Source of the DNA: Prorocentrum cordatum
Taxonomy: Eukaryota > Sar > Dinophyceae > Prorocentrales > Prorocentraceae
NCBI GenBank assembly: GCA_963575745.1
Contig: CAUYUJ010021149.1
Location: forward strand, 79,897 to 143,896
Direction: 5' to 3'
DNA: 64,000 bases
The notes under the pieces were generated by a model, which ran no database searches, had not been told where the DNA came from, and saw nothing but the letters and a program-made list of their open reading frames with translations. Position 1 is the stretch's first letter. The number at the start of each line of letters is the position of its first letter. Both the position numbers and the translations under genes were made by a program. This document shows positions 31,697 through 42,539 of the stretch, in pieces.

Positions 31697-32390
31697 GTAC
31701 CAGGACTTCTCTAGTTTCGTTATAGGCGCATCTGCATTAGGTCGTCGGTCCCTGGCTGACACAGACGGCTCAGTGTTTGTTCAACTCCCCTGACAGGAGC
31801 GCCTCATTGTCTGCAACATGGCATGGAATTTTGCACAGGCCCGTGGCTCTCGAGGACGGTGGTCGCCAGGGCCTGAAAGAGACGCTCAGCAGCCCCTGGG
31901 CCCCCGCTCGCGACCCTGAATAGGACCAGGATCGATTGAGAGAGCGCACCGCACAAAAGCCACACGCGCGGCTTATCAGCGGAGCCCGCTGTCTGTCCAT
32001 CGCCATGTTCCCTTTGCCCGACGCGGGGATGTGAGTTCCCATGACCGGAGGGTTCGCGACGCGTCTTGTGAACAGCGCAGCACCGATTGCTCGACGTGTC
32101 GCTCGACCTTCAAGACGAGGCGTCTCCCAGAGCCTCTTAGAAGGGTAGCTTCTTTTTCGTATTCGTGGCGTCGGTTTTACTCAAATACCGATCCAAACCC
32201 GACACCTTCCATCTCTGCCGACCCCCGATCCTGCTCCATGGCCTTCGAGGCCTCCTCGGGCACGCCAGTCAGCTGGGAGCAGTTTCTGGCATCGCTGGCA
32301 GGGCCAGCACGGCGCCAGCGGGGAGCGAGAGGGAGAGGAGGCAGAGGGAGATTAGACGAGATGATTAGAAAGAACAAGAGTGGGAGTAAA
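31697..32390. other. Unassigned; short open frame at 32238-32411
   Basis: On +, an ATG at 32238 opens a 57-codon frame (MAFEASSGTPVSWEQFLASL, then an Arg/Gly-rich tail) that runs into the family B element. No domain recognised. Confidence 0.3.
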
Positions 32391-32552
32391 GTACACGTCG
32401 ATCATTTCTAATCGTGCTCATTTCTACTTGTGCTCGTTTCTAATTGTTCCTGGCCCCCTAGTGGCCAGGAAGAGGCCCAGGATACAACAATTAGACATGA
32501 AAGGGTCTTGGCGCCAAAAAATCAAAGAATTCTCAAAGAGTCAGACATGAAC
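32391..32552. mobile_element. Short palindromic element, family B copy 2
   Basis: Same as 4621-4790: GTACACGTCG, ATTTCTAATCGTGCTCATTT, the CCTGGCC...GGCCAGG stem-loop, AGAGGCCCAGGATA and GGTCTTGGC. The right end has decayed (TCAGACATGAAC instead of TTAGAAATGAAC). Confidence 0.75.
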
Positions 32553-33060
32553 AATATGTACGAGTGAGGGTGGAAACGAGAGCGGGAGCACTGTCACAGG
32601 ATCTGTTGCATGGCGCGTCGCGGCGGTGGCCCCAGCGGCTCGCTATGCCCTGCAAGCGGACAGCGCTGACACCTGGGGACTTGGACATGGAAACAGTGTC
32701 GCACCGCAGCGTGGTGCGCCAGAACTGACGGAGCGACACGCCAAGCCAGAGTTCCTGACCGCAGGAGCGAAAATGAGCGCGAGAGTGACGGAGTGAAAAG
32801 CGGATGATACAAGTGGGAGTGACGGCGCGTGGCGAGAGCGAGAGCGAGGGGGGCGAGGCCGAGGAAAGGCGAAGAGAGAAAAAGTGTGTGTGTGTGCATG
32901 TGGCTGCAAGCAAGCTGTACATATGTATATATATATATATGTATATACACACACATCTGTATACACACGTAAATAGAAGAAGGCGAAGAAGAAGAAGAAA
33001 CAGAAGACTAATAATAATTAGAGGAAAAAAGCTCCGACGGTAGGACCCCACATAGCTTAC
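32553..33060. other. Unassigned; small (TA)n run
   Basis: A TATATA/GTATAC run at about 32920-32965 and an A/G-rich AAGAAGAAG stretch to 33005. No gene recognised. Confidence 0.45.
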
Positions 33061-33903
33061 CTGGGGATATCCTCCTGCCCCCTCCCTTCTCCCACCTACT
33101 CCTGCCTCATCCTTCTCCTCCTGCCTGCCTCTCCTCCTGCCTCACCCCCTGCCTCCTCCTCCTCCTCCTCCTCCTCCTCCTCCTCCTCCTCCTCCTCCTC
33201 CTCCTCCTCCTCCTCCTCCTGTTGCCTCCTGCACCACCTCCTCCTTTTCCTCCTCCTCGTTATGCCTCCTCCCCCCATTCCCCCTGTTCCTCCTGCCTCC
33301 TGCGTCATCCTCCTCCTCCTCCTGCTTTCCCTCCTCCCCTCTCCCGCCTCCTCCCCTCCCTCTCTCCCTCTCCCTCCTCCGCCTACTCCTCCTCGTCTCC
33401 ATCGTCCTCCCCCTCCTCCGCTCAATCCTCCTCCTGCCTCCTCCTTAGGCCTCCTTGGGGCCTCCTGGAGCCTTCTGGGCCTCCCGGGATATCCTGGGGC
33501 CTCCTAAGGCATTCCTCTTCCTCCTTGTCCTCCTCGCCCTTCTCGCCCTCTGTCTCCTCCTCCTCCTCTTCTTCCTCCTCTGTCTTGTCCTGCATCCTCC
33601 TTCCTCCTTCCTCCTTCGGCCTCCTCGTCCTCCTCCTCCTCATCATCATCCTCCTCCTCCTCCTCCTCCTCCTTCTCCTCCTCCTCCTCCTGCCTCCTCC
33701 TCCTCCTCCTTCTCCCCCTCCTCCTCCTCCTCTTCCGCCTCCTCCTCCTCCTCTCTTCCTCTTCCTCCTCATCTGCCCTCCTCCTCCTCCCCCACCTCCC
33801 TCCTCCTCCTCCTCCTCCTCCTCTCCTCCTCCCTCCTCCTCCTCCTCATCCTCATCCTCATCCTCATCCTCCTCCTCCTCCTCCTCCTCCTCCTCCTCCT
33901 CTC
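33061..33903. repeat. Long CTC/TCC array
   Basis: Degenerate polypyrimidine array with a GCCTCCTTGGGGCC-type island at 33448-33510 and TCATCC repeats near the end. Confidence 0.95.
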
Positions 33904-34046
33904 CTCTTGTTCTTATGTTTAGTATTAGGGTTCTTCTTATTATTATGATTATTATTATTCCCCACATCCTGAGTGGGGTTCTTGTTTTCCCAGAACACCC
34001 TGTCCTTCCCACCCACCTCCCGCTCCATCTTCCATACAGCACAATA

Positions 34047-34310
34047 TTATTCCTACCGCACACACCATACCATACCATAGTTCCTACCACACATACCATA
34101 CCATACCATACCATACCATACCACACCATACGTACCATACCGTACCATACCATACCATGGCGTACCATAGCATACCATACCATATCACACCAATGCCACA
34201 CCGTACCATACCATACCATACCTCCAGTACCATACCATACCATATCATACCATACCGTACCATACCATACCTACCATACCATTCCATACCACTCCATACC
34301 GAAAACCATA
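34047..34310. repeat. (CCATA)n pentanucleotide array
   Basis: Repeats of ACCAT/CCATA with a few variants, running directly into the 77-bp array, whose unit itself contains CCATACTATTTACATGG. Confidence 0.95.
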
Positions 34311-34317
34311 CTACTTA

Positions 34318-36365
34318 CATGGTTTCGTGCCCCTCCCACCCCTCCAGGGAGGCCCCGCCTGAGCGAGGAGGGTATCGGAATACCATACTATTTACATGTT
34401 TCGTGCCCCTCCCACCCCTCCAGGGAGGCCCCGCCTGAGCGAGGAGGGTATCGGAATACCATACTATTTACATGGTTTCGTGCCCCTCCCACCCCTCCAG
34501 GGAGGCCCCGCCTGAGCGAGGAGGGTATCGGAATACCATACTATTTACATGGTTTCGTGCCCCTCCCACCCCTCCAGGGAGGCCCCGCCTGAGCGAGGAG
34601 GGTATCGGAATACCATACTATTTACATGGTTTCGTGCCCCTTCCCACCCCTCCAGGGAGGCCCCGCCTGAGCGAGGAGGGTATCGGAATACCATACTATT
34701 TACATGGTTTCGTGCCCCTCCCACCCCTCCAGGGAGGCCCCGCCTGAGCGAGGAGGGTATCGGAGGCCAGCGAAGGGTATCCGAAAACCATACTATTTAC
34801 ATGGTTTCGTGCCCCTCCCACCCCTCCAGGGAGGCCCCGCCTGAGCGAGGAGGGTATCCGAAAACCATATTATTTACATGGTTTCGTGCCCTTCCCACCT
34901 CTCCAGGGGGACCCCGCCTGAGCGAGGAGGGTATCCGAAAACAATACTATTTACATGGTTTCGTGCCCCTCCCACCCCTCCAGGGAGGCCCCGCCTGAGC
35001 GAGGAGGGTATCGGACAACCATACTATTTACATGGTTTCGTGCCCCTCCCACACCTCCAGGGATGCCCCGCCTGAGCGAGGAGGGTATCCGAAAACCATA
35101 CTATTTACATGGTTTCGTGCCCCTCCCACCTCTCCAGGGAGGCCCCGCCTGAGCGAGGAGGGTATCGGAAAACCATACTATTTACATGGTTTCGTGCCCC
35201 TCCCACTCCTGCAGGGAGGCCCCGCCTGAGCGAGGAGGGTATCCGAAAACCATACTATTTACATGGTTTCGTGCCCCATCCCACCTCTCCAGGGAGGCAA
35301 AACCATACTATTTAGATGGTTTCGTGCCCCTCCCACACCTCCAGGGAGGCCCCGCCTGAGCGAGGAGGGTATCCGAAAACCATACTATTTACATGGTTTC
35401 GTGCCCCATTCCACCTCTCCAGGGAGGCCCCGCCTGAGCGAGGAGGGTATCCGAAACCATACTATTTACATGGTTTCGTGCCCCTCCCACCCCTGCAGGG
35501 AGGCCCCGCCTGAGCGAGGAGGGTATCAGAAAACCATACTATTTACATGGTTGCGTGCCCACTCCCACCCCTGCAAGGGAGGCCCCGCCTGAGCGAGGAG
35601 GGTATCGGAAAACCATACTATTTACATGGTTTCGTGCCCCTCCCACCCCTCCAGGGAGGCTCCGCCTGAGCGAGGAGGGTATCGGAATACCATACTATTT
35701 ACATGGTTTCGTGCCCCTCCCACCCCTCCAGGGAGGCCACGCCTGAGCGAGGAGGGTATCGGAATACCATACTATTTACATGGTTTCGTGCCCCTCCCAC
35801 CCCTCCAGGGAGGCCCCGCCTGAGCGAGGAGGGTATCGGAATACCATACTATTTACATGGTTTCGTGCCCCTCCCACCCCTCCAGGGCGGCCCCGCCTGA
35901 GCGAGGAGGGTATCGGAATACCATACTATTTACATGGTTTCGTGCCCCTCCCACCCCTCCAGGGAGGCCCCGCCTGAGCGAGGAGGGTATCGGAATACCA
36001 TACTATTTATATGGTTTCGTGCCCCTCCCACCCCTCCAGGGAGGCCCCGCCTGAGCGAGGAGGGTATCCGAAAACCATACTATTTACATGGTTTCGTGCC
36101 CCTCCCACCTCTCCAGGGAGGCCCCGCCTGAGCGAGGAGGGTATCTGAAAACCATACTATTTACATGGTTTCGTGCCCCTCCCACCCCTGCAGGGAGGCC
36201 CCGCCTGAGCGAGGAGGGTATCGGAAAACCATACTATTTACATGGTTTCGTGCCCCTCCCACCCCTCCAGGGAGGCCCCGCCTGAGCGAGGAGGGTACCG
36301 GAAAACCATACTGTTTACATGGTTTCGTGCCCCTCCCACACTTCCAGGGAGGCCCCGCCTGAGCT
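34318..36365. repeat. 77-bp tandem array, 27 units
   Basis: The word ATGG(T)TTCGTGCC recurs 27 times, nearly always 77 bp apart (for example 35703, 35780, 35857, 35934). Each unit has CCTCCAGGGAGGCCCCGCC, TGAGCGAGGAGGGTATC and a variable CGGAATACC or CCGAAAACC junction. One unit is shortened (35263 to 35316) and one carries an insertion (34704 to 34800). The 65-residue frames that recur along it arise because 77 is not divisible by three; they are not genes. Confidence 0.97.
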
Positions 36366-36840
36366 TCGGTGTGCTGGTGTAGCGGCGCTTGCGTTGCAGC
36401 AGGTGGAGGTGACTTGGAATCGTACTACCATCGGTCTTCACTGCAGTGGCTGCGATTAAATAGCACCCCGCGTGGGCTTAAGAGAAGCCCCCCCACGCGT
36501 CGGCCCGAATACAGTCAGGCTAGTAGGTTAACGCCGTGTGCACAAAACCAAAAAATGCAGCGATACATTGTTTGGGAGATTATTGGCAGTCTTTTAAACC
36601 GCTCTTGGCCGATCAGTGTCTGCGTTCGAATTGTAGTTACCAGACACCTCGGCAAGTGCTTTCGTCTAGCGAACTCGTGTCGCCCACCCTCTTGTATAAC
36701 CTCGACTGGACGAGGGAAATGAGACCACTCAGACCAACCTCACGAATCGGACCTCACGAGGAAAATGAGACCACTCAAACCAACCTCCCGCTGCTGCTCC
36801 TGCTGCGGTTCCTGCTGCTGCTCTTCGCCATCATCCATCT
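36366..36840. other. Unassigned spacer
   Basis: Unique sequence. A direct repeat of GAGACCACTCA(G/A)ACCAACCTC (36719 and 36767) is the only structure noticed. Confidence 0.5.
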
Positions 36841-36903
36841 TATCCTCTTCCTCCTCCTCCTCCTCCTCCTCCTCCTCCTCCTCCTTCTCCTCCTTCTCCT
36901 CTT
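36841..36903. repeat. (CTC)n microsatellite
   Basis: CTC array with CTT variants. Confidence 0.9.
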
Positions 36904-37090
36904 CCTGGAGGGTATCGGAAAACATGCTGTTTACACGGTTTCGTGTCCCCCCTCCACTCCTCCAGAGAGGCCGCGCTTGAACAAGGAGGGTCGCGGAAAG
37001 CATTACTCTTCGCCAGGTTTCGTAGCCCTCCCCCCTTCCAGCGGGGCCCCGCCAAAGCGAGGAGGGCATCAAGAAAATGGGTCCCACGAA
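36904..37090. repeat. Two diverged outlying 77-bp-type units
   Basis: GGAGGGTATCGGAAAACATG, then CGGTTTCGTG, CTCCTCCAGAGAGGCCGCGC and a second unit with GGTTTCGTAGCCC and CCAAAGCGAGGAGGGCATC. The order matches the main array, with about 75-80% identity by eye. Confidence 0.8.
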
Positions 37091-37119
37091 ACCGTTAATC
37101 TCTTTATGTGGGGAACTCC

Positions 37120-37300
37120 GTTCGCATAATTATTATTATTGTTGATAGTAATATGATTATGTATGCTAATACTATTGTTATTACTAGTGGTATTAGTAAT
37201 AATATTAGCACCAGCATTAGTATTATTAACATTAGTAGTAGTATTATTAGTAGTAGTAGTAGCAGTAGTCGTAGTAGTAGTAGCAGTAGTAGTAGTAGTA

Positions 37301-37336
<36 letters not shown>

Positions 37337-37337
37337 A

Positions 37338-37372
<35 letters not shown>

Positions 37373-37440
37373 ATATTATTATTTTTAATATTTTTATTAT
37401 TAGTTTTCTTATTACTATATTATATTTAATAATATTGTGA
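37120..37440. repeat. (AGT)n / TATTAG array, AT-rich
   Basis: TAGTAG triplets with ATTATT and GCAGT variants. It is the only AT-rich trinucleotide array in the window. Confidence 0.95.
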
Positions 37441-37617
37441 TTCCTCTTCGTCTTCTTCTTCTTCTTCCTCCTCCTCCTCCTCCTCCTCGTGCGGAACACG
37501 ACCCAAAGGAAACGCGCGAAGCGCGTCCCAAAAGATACGCGGCGGAAGACGACTCAGAGGAAGCGCGCGACGGAGGACGACCCGGAGGACAACCCGGAGG
37601 AAACACAGGAGGTGCGG

Positions 37618-39165
37618 GCCCCATGCCATAGGGAGGGGGCTCCCGCCTGAGACTTCCTCACAGTTCACTCACAAACGACCCTCCCGCTTGATACTTCCCC
37701 CATGTTCGGGCCTCAAGAGCCCCAAAGTGACGACACTTACAAGTTTGAGGATGACCCGCTCGGATTGGAAACATGAAGCGCGGGCACCATAGGGAGAGGG
37801 CTCCCGCCTGAGACTTCCTCGCTATTCACTCACAGACGAGCCTCCCGCCTGATACTTCCCTCATATTCGGGCCTCAGGAACCCCAAAGTGAGCACAGTTA
37901 CAAGGGTGAGGATGACCCGCTCGGATTAAAAACCTAAAATGCGGGCCTCATAGGGAGAGGGCTCCCGCATGAGACTTCCTCGCAATTCACTGACAGACGA
38001 GCCTCCCGCCAGATACTCACCCCATATTCAGGCCTCAGGAGCCCAGAAGCGACGACACTTACAAGTTTGAGGATGACCCGCTCAGATTAAAAACATGAAG
38101 CGCGGGCACCATAGGGAGAGGGCTCCCGCCTGAGACTTCCTCGCAATTCACTCACAGACGAGCCTCCCGCCCGATACTTCCCCCATATTAGGGCGTCAAG
38201 AGCCCAAAAGTAATGATAATCATAAGTTTGAGGATGACCCGCTCGGATTAAAAACATGAAGCGCGGGCCCCATAGGGAGGGGGCTCCCGCCTGAGACCTC
38301 CTCACAGTTCACTGACAGACGAGCCTCCTTCCAGATACTTCCCCCATATTCAGGCCTCAGGGGCCCAAAAGTGACGACCGGTGCAAGGGTGAGGATGACC
38401 CGCTCGGATTCAAAACATGAAGCGCGGGCCCCATAGGGAGGTGGCTCCCGCCTGAGACTTCCTTGCAATTCACTCACAGACGAGCCTCCCGCCTGATACT
38501 TTTCTCATATTCAAGCCTGAGGAGCCCAGAAATGACGACAGTTACAAGGGTGAGGATGACCCGCTCGGATCAAAAACATGAAGCGCGGGCCTCATAGGGA
38601 GGGGGCTCCCGCCTGAGACTTCCTCACAGTTCACTGACAGACGAGCCTCCTTCCAGATACTTCCCCCATATTTAGGCCTCAGGAGCCCAAAAGTGACGAC
38701 AGTTACAAGGGTGAGGATGACCCGCTCGGATCAAAAACATGAAGCGCGGGCCTCATAGGGAGGGGGCTCCCGCCTGAGACTTCCTTGCAATTCACTCACA
38801 GACGAGCCTCCCGCCTGATACTTTTCTCTTTTTCAAGCCTGAGGAGCCCAGAAATGACAGCAGTTACAAGGGTGAGGATGACCCGCTCGGATCAAAAACA
38901 TGAAGCGCGGGCCTCATAGGGAGGGGGCTCCCGCCTGAGACTTCCTCACAGTTCACTGACAGACGAGCCTCCTTCCAGATACTTCCCCCATATTTAGGCC
39001 TCAGGAGCCCAAAAGTGACGACCGGTGCAAGGGTGAGGATGACCCGCTCGGATTCAAAACATGAAGCGCGGGCCCCATAGGGAGAGGGCTCCCGCCTGAG
39101 ATTGCTTCACAGTCCACTCACAGACGAGCCTCCCGCCTGATACTTCCCCCATACTCTGGCCTGAG
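37618..39165. repeat. 161-bp satellite, ten units, alternating dimer
   Basis: CATAGGGAG starts at 37627, 37788, 37949, 38110, 38271, 38432, 38593, 38754, 38915 and 39076: nine intervals of exactly 161 bp. The last unit is broken after about 39165. From 38271 on, two subtypes alternate: type A (CTCACAGTTCACTGACAGAC, CTCCTTCCAGATAC) at 38271, 38593 and 38915; type B (TTGCAATTCACTCACAGACG, CGCCTGATACTTTTCTC) at 38432 and 38754. That is a 322-bp higher-order unit. Two short parts, GGCTCCCGCCTGAGACTTCC and GAGCCTCCCGCCTGATACTT, are themselves similar. Confidence 0.97.
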
Positions 39166-39940
39166 AGATTCCTGCGCGGGGCGTCCAGAGAAAATGATGC
39201 TAAGTGATAAGAGAGAGAGTGTGTGTGATGTGCGACTGAGTATGATGATGATGGCGGTGGTGGTCATGCTAATGATGATGATGATCGATGGCCGATGCTG
39301 AATGACTGAGTATGATGTTGATGGTGGTGGTGATGATGATGATGACCGATGGTGATGATGACCGATGACGGGGTGAATGCGTGAGTGAGGCGGAATGTGG
39401 GAGGGAGGTGAGGTTCCTGCGCGGAGGGTGCCCAGAGAAGACAAGAGCCCAATTTTGGATGTGGAGAAAAACGAAACAAATAAAAGAGAGCACAAGCGTG
39501 AGCACATGGGTCGGGCGGGCGGGCCCGGATGGCGGGACGCTGAAGCATCGGTCCCGCATGGATCGCGAGGGAGTCTCGAGCGACAGCGCAGTGCCCAAGC
39601 AAATCGTGAGGAGGTCCAGAGCGAGAGCCTGATTCGTGAAAGCCGAGGGAGCGGCACGTCAATAAATCGCGAAGAATTCCGACGCGAGAAGGCGGATCCT
39701 GGGTGAGATGTGGGGAAGTCCCGCGCGAGAGCACGATTTTAAAGAAAGTTTGAGAGAGTAGCAGGGGGGAAACAGTTGTTGTTGCTGGTTGTTGTAAGCC
39801 GAGGGCCAACGACACGGTCTGAGCCTCTAGAACTTCCATCGTGAAGCAGAGTGCCAGCCCTGGGAAGGGCACCTCAACTGAAAAACATAGTGGACACCGG
39901 ATGGGGGGGACCAACCAGAATTCATTCTTCCGAAATGAAT
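39166..39940. other. Unassigned; GAT-rich tract and partial duplication
   Basis: ATGATG/GTGGTG tract at 39242-39370. TTCCTGCGCGG at 39168 and 39413 marks a ~245-bp partial duplication. 39555-39745 has a ~50-bp degenerate repeat of AATCGYGA...GCGAGAGC. No gene recognised. Confidence 0.5.
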
Positions 39941-40133
39941 CGGCGGCGAGCGAGAGGGGGAAGTGAGAAGGAGAATGCCTTCTCAGAAGGTTCGGAAGTC
40001 CCCCGGCCTTCTGAGAAGTGTTCCAAGCCTCCCCCGAAGACAACAAACTTCAGAAGGCGCGAGGGCTTCTGAGAAGTCCCACCGCCTTCTGAGAAGGACT
40101 TCTCCTTCTAACTTCCCCCCTCGCTCGCCGCCG
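39941..40133. mobile_element. Short element with 34-bp inverted ends, family E
   Basis: 39941-39974 (CGGCGGCGAGCGAGAGGGGG then AAGTGAGAAGGAGA) is the near-perfect complement of 40100-40133. The core is full of CTTCTGAGAAG palindromes. Total 193 bp, no open frame, no clear target-site duplication. A truncated relative lies at 26479-26655. Confidence 0.88.
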
Positions 40134-40365
40134 ACTGAGAATTCAGCAGCAAGTGCAAGGAAAGCACCGCGTGCTGCTCCCTCCTTGCGGGCGAAAGCGA
40201 CGTACGTCGACAGTCTGGCGGGCTCGCGGCTGTAGTTCGGCTCGCACACGAGGGGCCCAATGTGTCTAAGGCTCGAAGGGAAGGTGAGGACGGCTCACGC
40301 GAATCTGCACCGGGTGGCCCTGAACTTAATTGAGCCTCTATAACAATGAGAAGTGCTACGCTACC

Positions 40366-40659
40366 CACGTTGACGTGTTAGCGCAAGCCCAGCGCCTGCG
40401 AATGCTGCACCATGCGCAGCCTATGCTGCGGATTATTTTGGACGCCTGCCCGCAGGGTTCGGGTTGGAGGGGGCTCCTGAAAAGTGATTTCCACTGGATT
40501 CGAGGCCTCTTGGCCGAGACGGAATACCCTGGCCAGGGCACGACCGAGGATTGGACGCAGATGGCCCGCGTCGCCCCGCGACACCACCTTGCCCTCATCC
40601 GGCGCACATATGCCCTGGACCGTCTGGAAGGCCTCCTGGAGCCTTCCTGGCCCGTCTAG
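40366..40659 (+). pseudogene. LINE ORF2 C-terminal fragment
   Basis: Reads RLRMLHHAQPMLRIILDACP, a Trp, GLLKSDFHWIRGLL, then DWTQMARVAP and HHLALIRR. In dinoflagellate LINEs this order (R-R followed by a Leu-rich helix, W-x-x-L-x-x-D-x-x-W, then a Trp and a basic end) lies downstream of the RT, before the terminal zinc motif. Neither the RT core nor the CCHC end is present. It is fused at the right to GGCC-rich repeats (40640-40730). I base this on recalled family texture, so it is less certain than the 22-24 kb copy. Confidence 0.55.
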
Positions 40660-40971
40660 GGGCCCTCTTGAGGCACTCTGGGGCTCTCTGGAGCCCTCCT
40701 GGGGCGCTCGCGGAACAGCCCCCCCGCAGGGCCAGAGATCAAGGCATATTCGTTTTCTTTGTATATAGGTACTCACAATATCAGTACAACTGGAAAGGAA
40801 AGAGGGTGAGACGGAGGGGACAAAAGAGGGGAAGGGAGAAGGGAGAAGGGGATGAGTGGGGAGGAGAAGGAGGGGGAGCTGGGGGCAGGGAGAGCAGTGT
40901 GAGTGGGGGGACAAATTGGAGGAGAGTAGTTGGATCATTCAGATGAGCGGTGGGCTCGCCTCGTCTCTTAC

Positions 40972-41068
40972 ACAAAAGGCCCAAGATATGAAAACCGTGC
41001 TCCTTTTCAATCATCTCCTTGAAATTCGTGATGACGGACTGCTTGTCGTCCTTTTCGAGGTTAAGCTC
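40972..41068 (-). CDS. Internal exon, conserved-looking, family unknown
   Basis: 97 bp read ELNLEKDDKQSVITNFKEMI then EKEHGFHILGLL. The acceptor is TTTCCCGGGTCTCAG directly upstream and the donor GTAAGAG directly downstream, both canonical. The peptide is charged, mixed and helix-like, quite unlike the repeat-derived frames around it, and predicts two amphipathic helices. I do not recognise the protein. No partner exon was identified on the same strand within a few kb. Confidence 0.5.
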
Positions 41069-41838
41069 CTGAGACCCGGGAAAGCAATGGCGAAGTGCAG
41101 AAAGTCGCGGGGGGAGAGACAGCGGAGGAGGGTCAAGGAGGTCAACGACGACGGTCCAGCGCTGGCAGGCACAAAGAGCCCGCCTTACACCGAGCCATCC
41201 ATCAGCACTCAAAATCCGCTTGGCTTCAATGTCTGCCGCTGCAGCGCAGCCTCCTCTTGTGGGGTTCCGTATGCCGCGCCGAGCGATCGTAGCCAGCGCC
41301 CCCCTCGGCGACCCTTTGCCGACGCCTGAAGCATTTGCGCAGGCGCTCTGGGCAAAATGCGTGCGCGCGCTTGCGACCGCCACGCATCAAGATCTTTTGA
41401 AGCACGAGTGTTCCCCTGATGCGTCATTAGTGAACTGTTCGATGGTCAATACTGAACCAGCGCGCCCCACGGAAGTAAGCGACCCTGAGGTATCCTGAGG
41501 ACGAGACCGCTACATGTGTGGCGAGTTTTGTTTCTCCACAAACACCACGCCCTTGGACAAGCTTCCCACAGCTCACACATCAGCTGGCACTGAGAAACAA
41601 CACACCTTGCTACTAAACTCGAGGCACCGCCAGAACGACGAGGAAGGAAAACGAAGACGAGGAGCACGGACAGCGGACAGCGTGATAGACAAAAACGGCT
41701 GTTACAAGCAACGAAGCAAGAGCAAGATATCAACTCGTGCGTGCGTAGACGGATAGCGGCAACCGCATTGAAAAGACCCACCAGAGCAGAAGGGAAAGAA
41801 GGATAGCATTACACGACTTATGATGCGAGTCATTCGGC
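41069..41838. other. Unassigned unique sequence
   Basis: Presumed intronic or intergenic. No repeat or exon-like island other than short open frames on both strands. Confidence 0.4.
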
Positions 41839-42270
41839 ATGAGGTCAAAATGCCTGGTAGTTCCTTGTAGAGCAGCAAAGCGGGCACGTTCAAGAGTGTC
41901 TAGCGGCCCTACGTTAGGAAGGACAACATATCTGAATTACAACCACTCCGGAGGTAGGTTCGGGGAGTGGATGGGCATTGCCGTTTCTGTATACGATGTC
42001 ATCTTATTATTCCGTCGATCTATCACTCCGCCAGCACATAGCATACTGTTGTATGATGTACATTTGACAAAATACGAATACACTGTAGACTACAAGCATA
42101 TCAATACAGACAGGAGCACCATTCTGATAATACTGAAATGTGGAAGATGGGTACATATTTCAGTTTGCGATTGGCGTCGGGTTCGCTCTGCAATCGAATT
42201 ATTCATAGATATAGTTATAGATATATACACATACATAGTACAACCACGCGCGCGACTCGCGCGCGCTTAG
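41839..42270 (+). CDS. Hypothetical 143-residue open frame in AT-richer DNA
   Basis: ATG at 41839 to a stop at 42268-42270. It stays open through sequence of clearly lower GC than the surroundings, where stops should be frequent. It reads NHSGGRFGEWMGIAVSVYDV, later LYDVHLTKYEYTVDYKHIN and LKCGRWVHISVCDWRRVRSA. No domain recognised, no signal peptide. The 3' end runs into TATATACACATA and a GCGCGCGA-C-TCGCGCGC hairpin (42248-42264). It could be a chance frame. Confidence 0.25.
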   Translation: MRSKCLVVPCRAAKRARSRVSSGPTLGRTTYLNYNHSGGRFGEWMGIAVSVYDVILLFRRSITPPAHSILLYDVHLTKYEYTVDYKHINTDRSTILIILKCGRWVHISVCDWRRVRSAIELFIDIVIDIYTYIVQPRARLARA

Positions 42271-42539
42271 GTTCTAGCACCCCCTCGCCCTTGACAAGCT
42301 CAGAAATGCACGCGTGCACGTAAACACAAATGGCACGCACATGAAGAGAAGAGGTAGAAATCGCGCGGACCGAACAGAGACGGAATTCAGACAAGGATAC
42401 ACACAGACGCATTCAATGCGAATACATAAGACATAATCGTGGAAATGTCATGCAATGGCATCACAAATGACATGCAACGCAACGCTCTGCACAACAGAAA
42501 GTTTGAGCGGCCATTGGGAGGTCGGCTCGTGCGATCGTT

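Noticed and set aside
34472-36362. Chain of 65-residue open frames recurring every 77 bp
   Set aside because: A 77-bp tandem unit reads through all three frames in turn and each frame stops at the same TGA. No selection on protein is implied.
34318-36365. CRISPR-like array (regular repeat spacing)
   Set aside because: There are no unique spacers: the whole 77-bp unit repeats, and the organism is eukaryotic.
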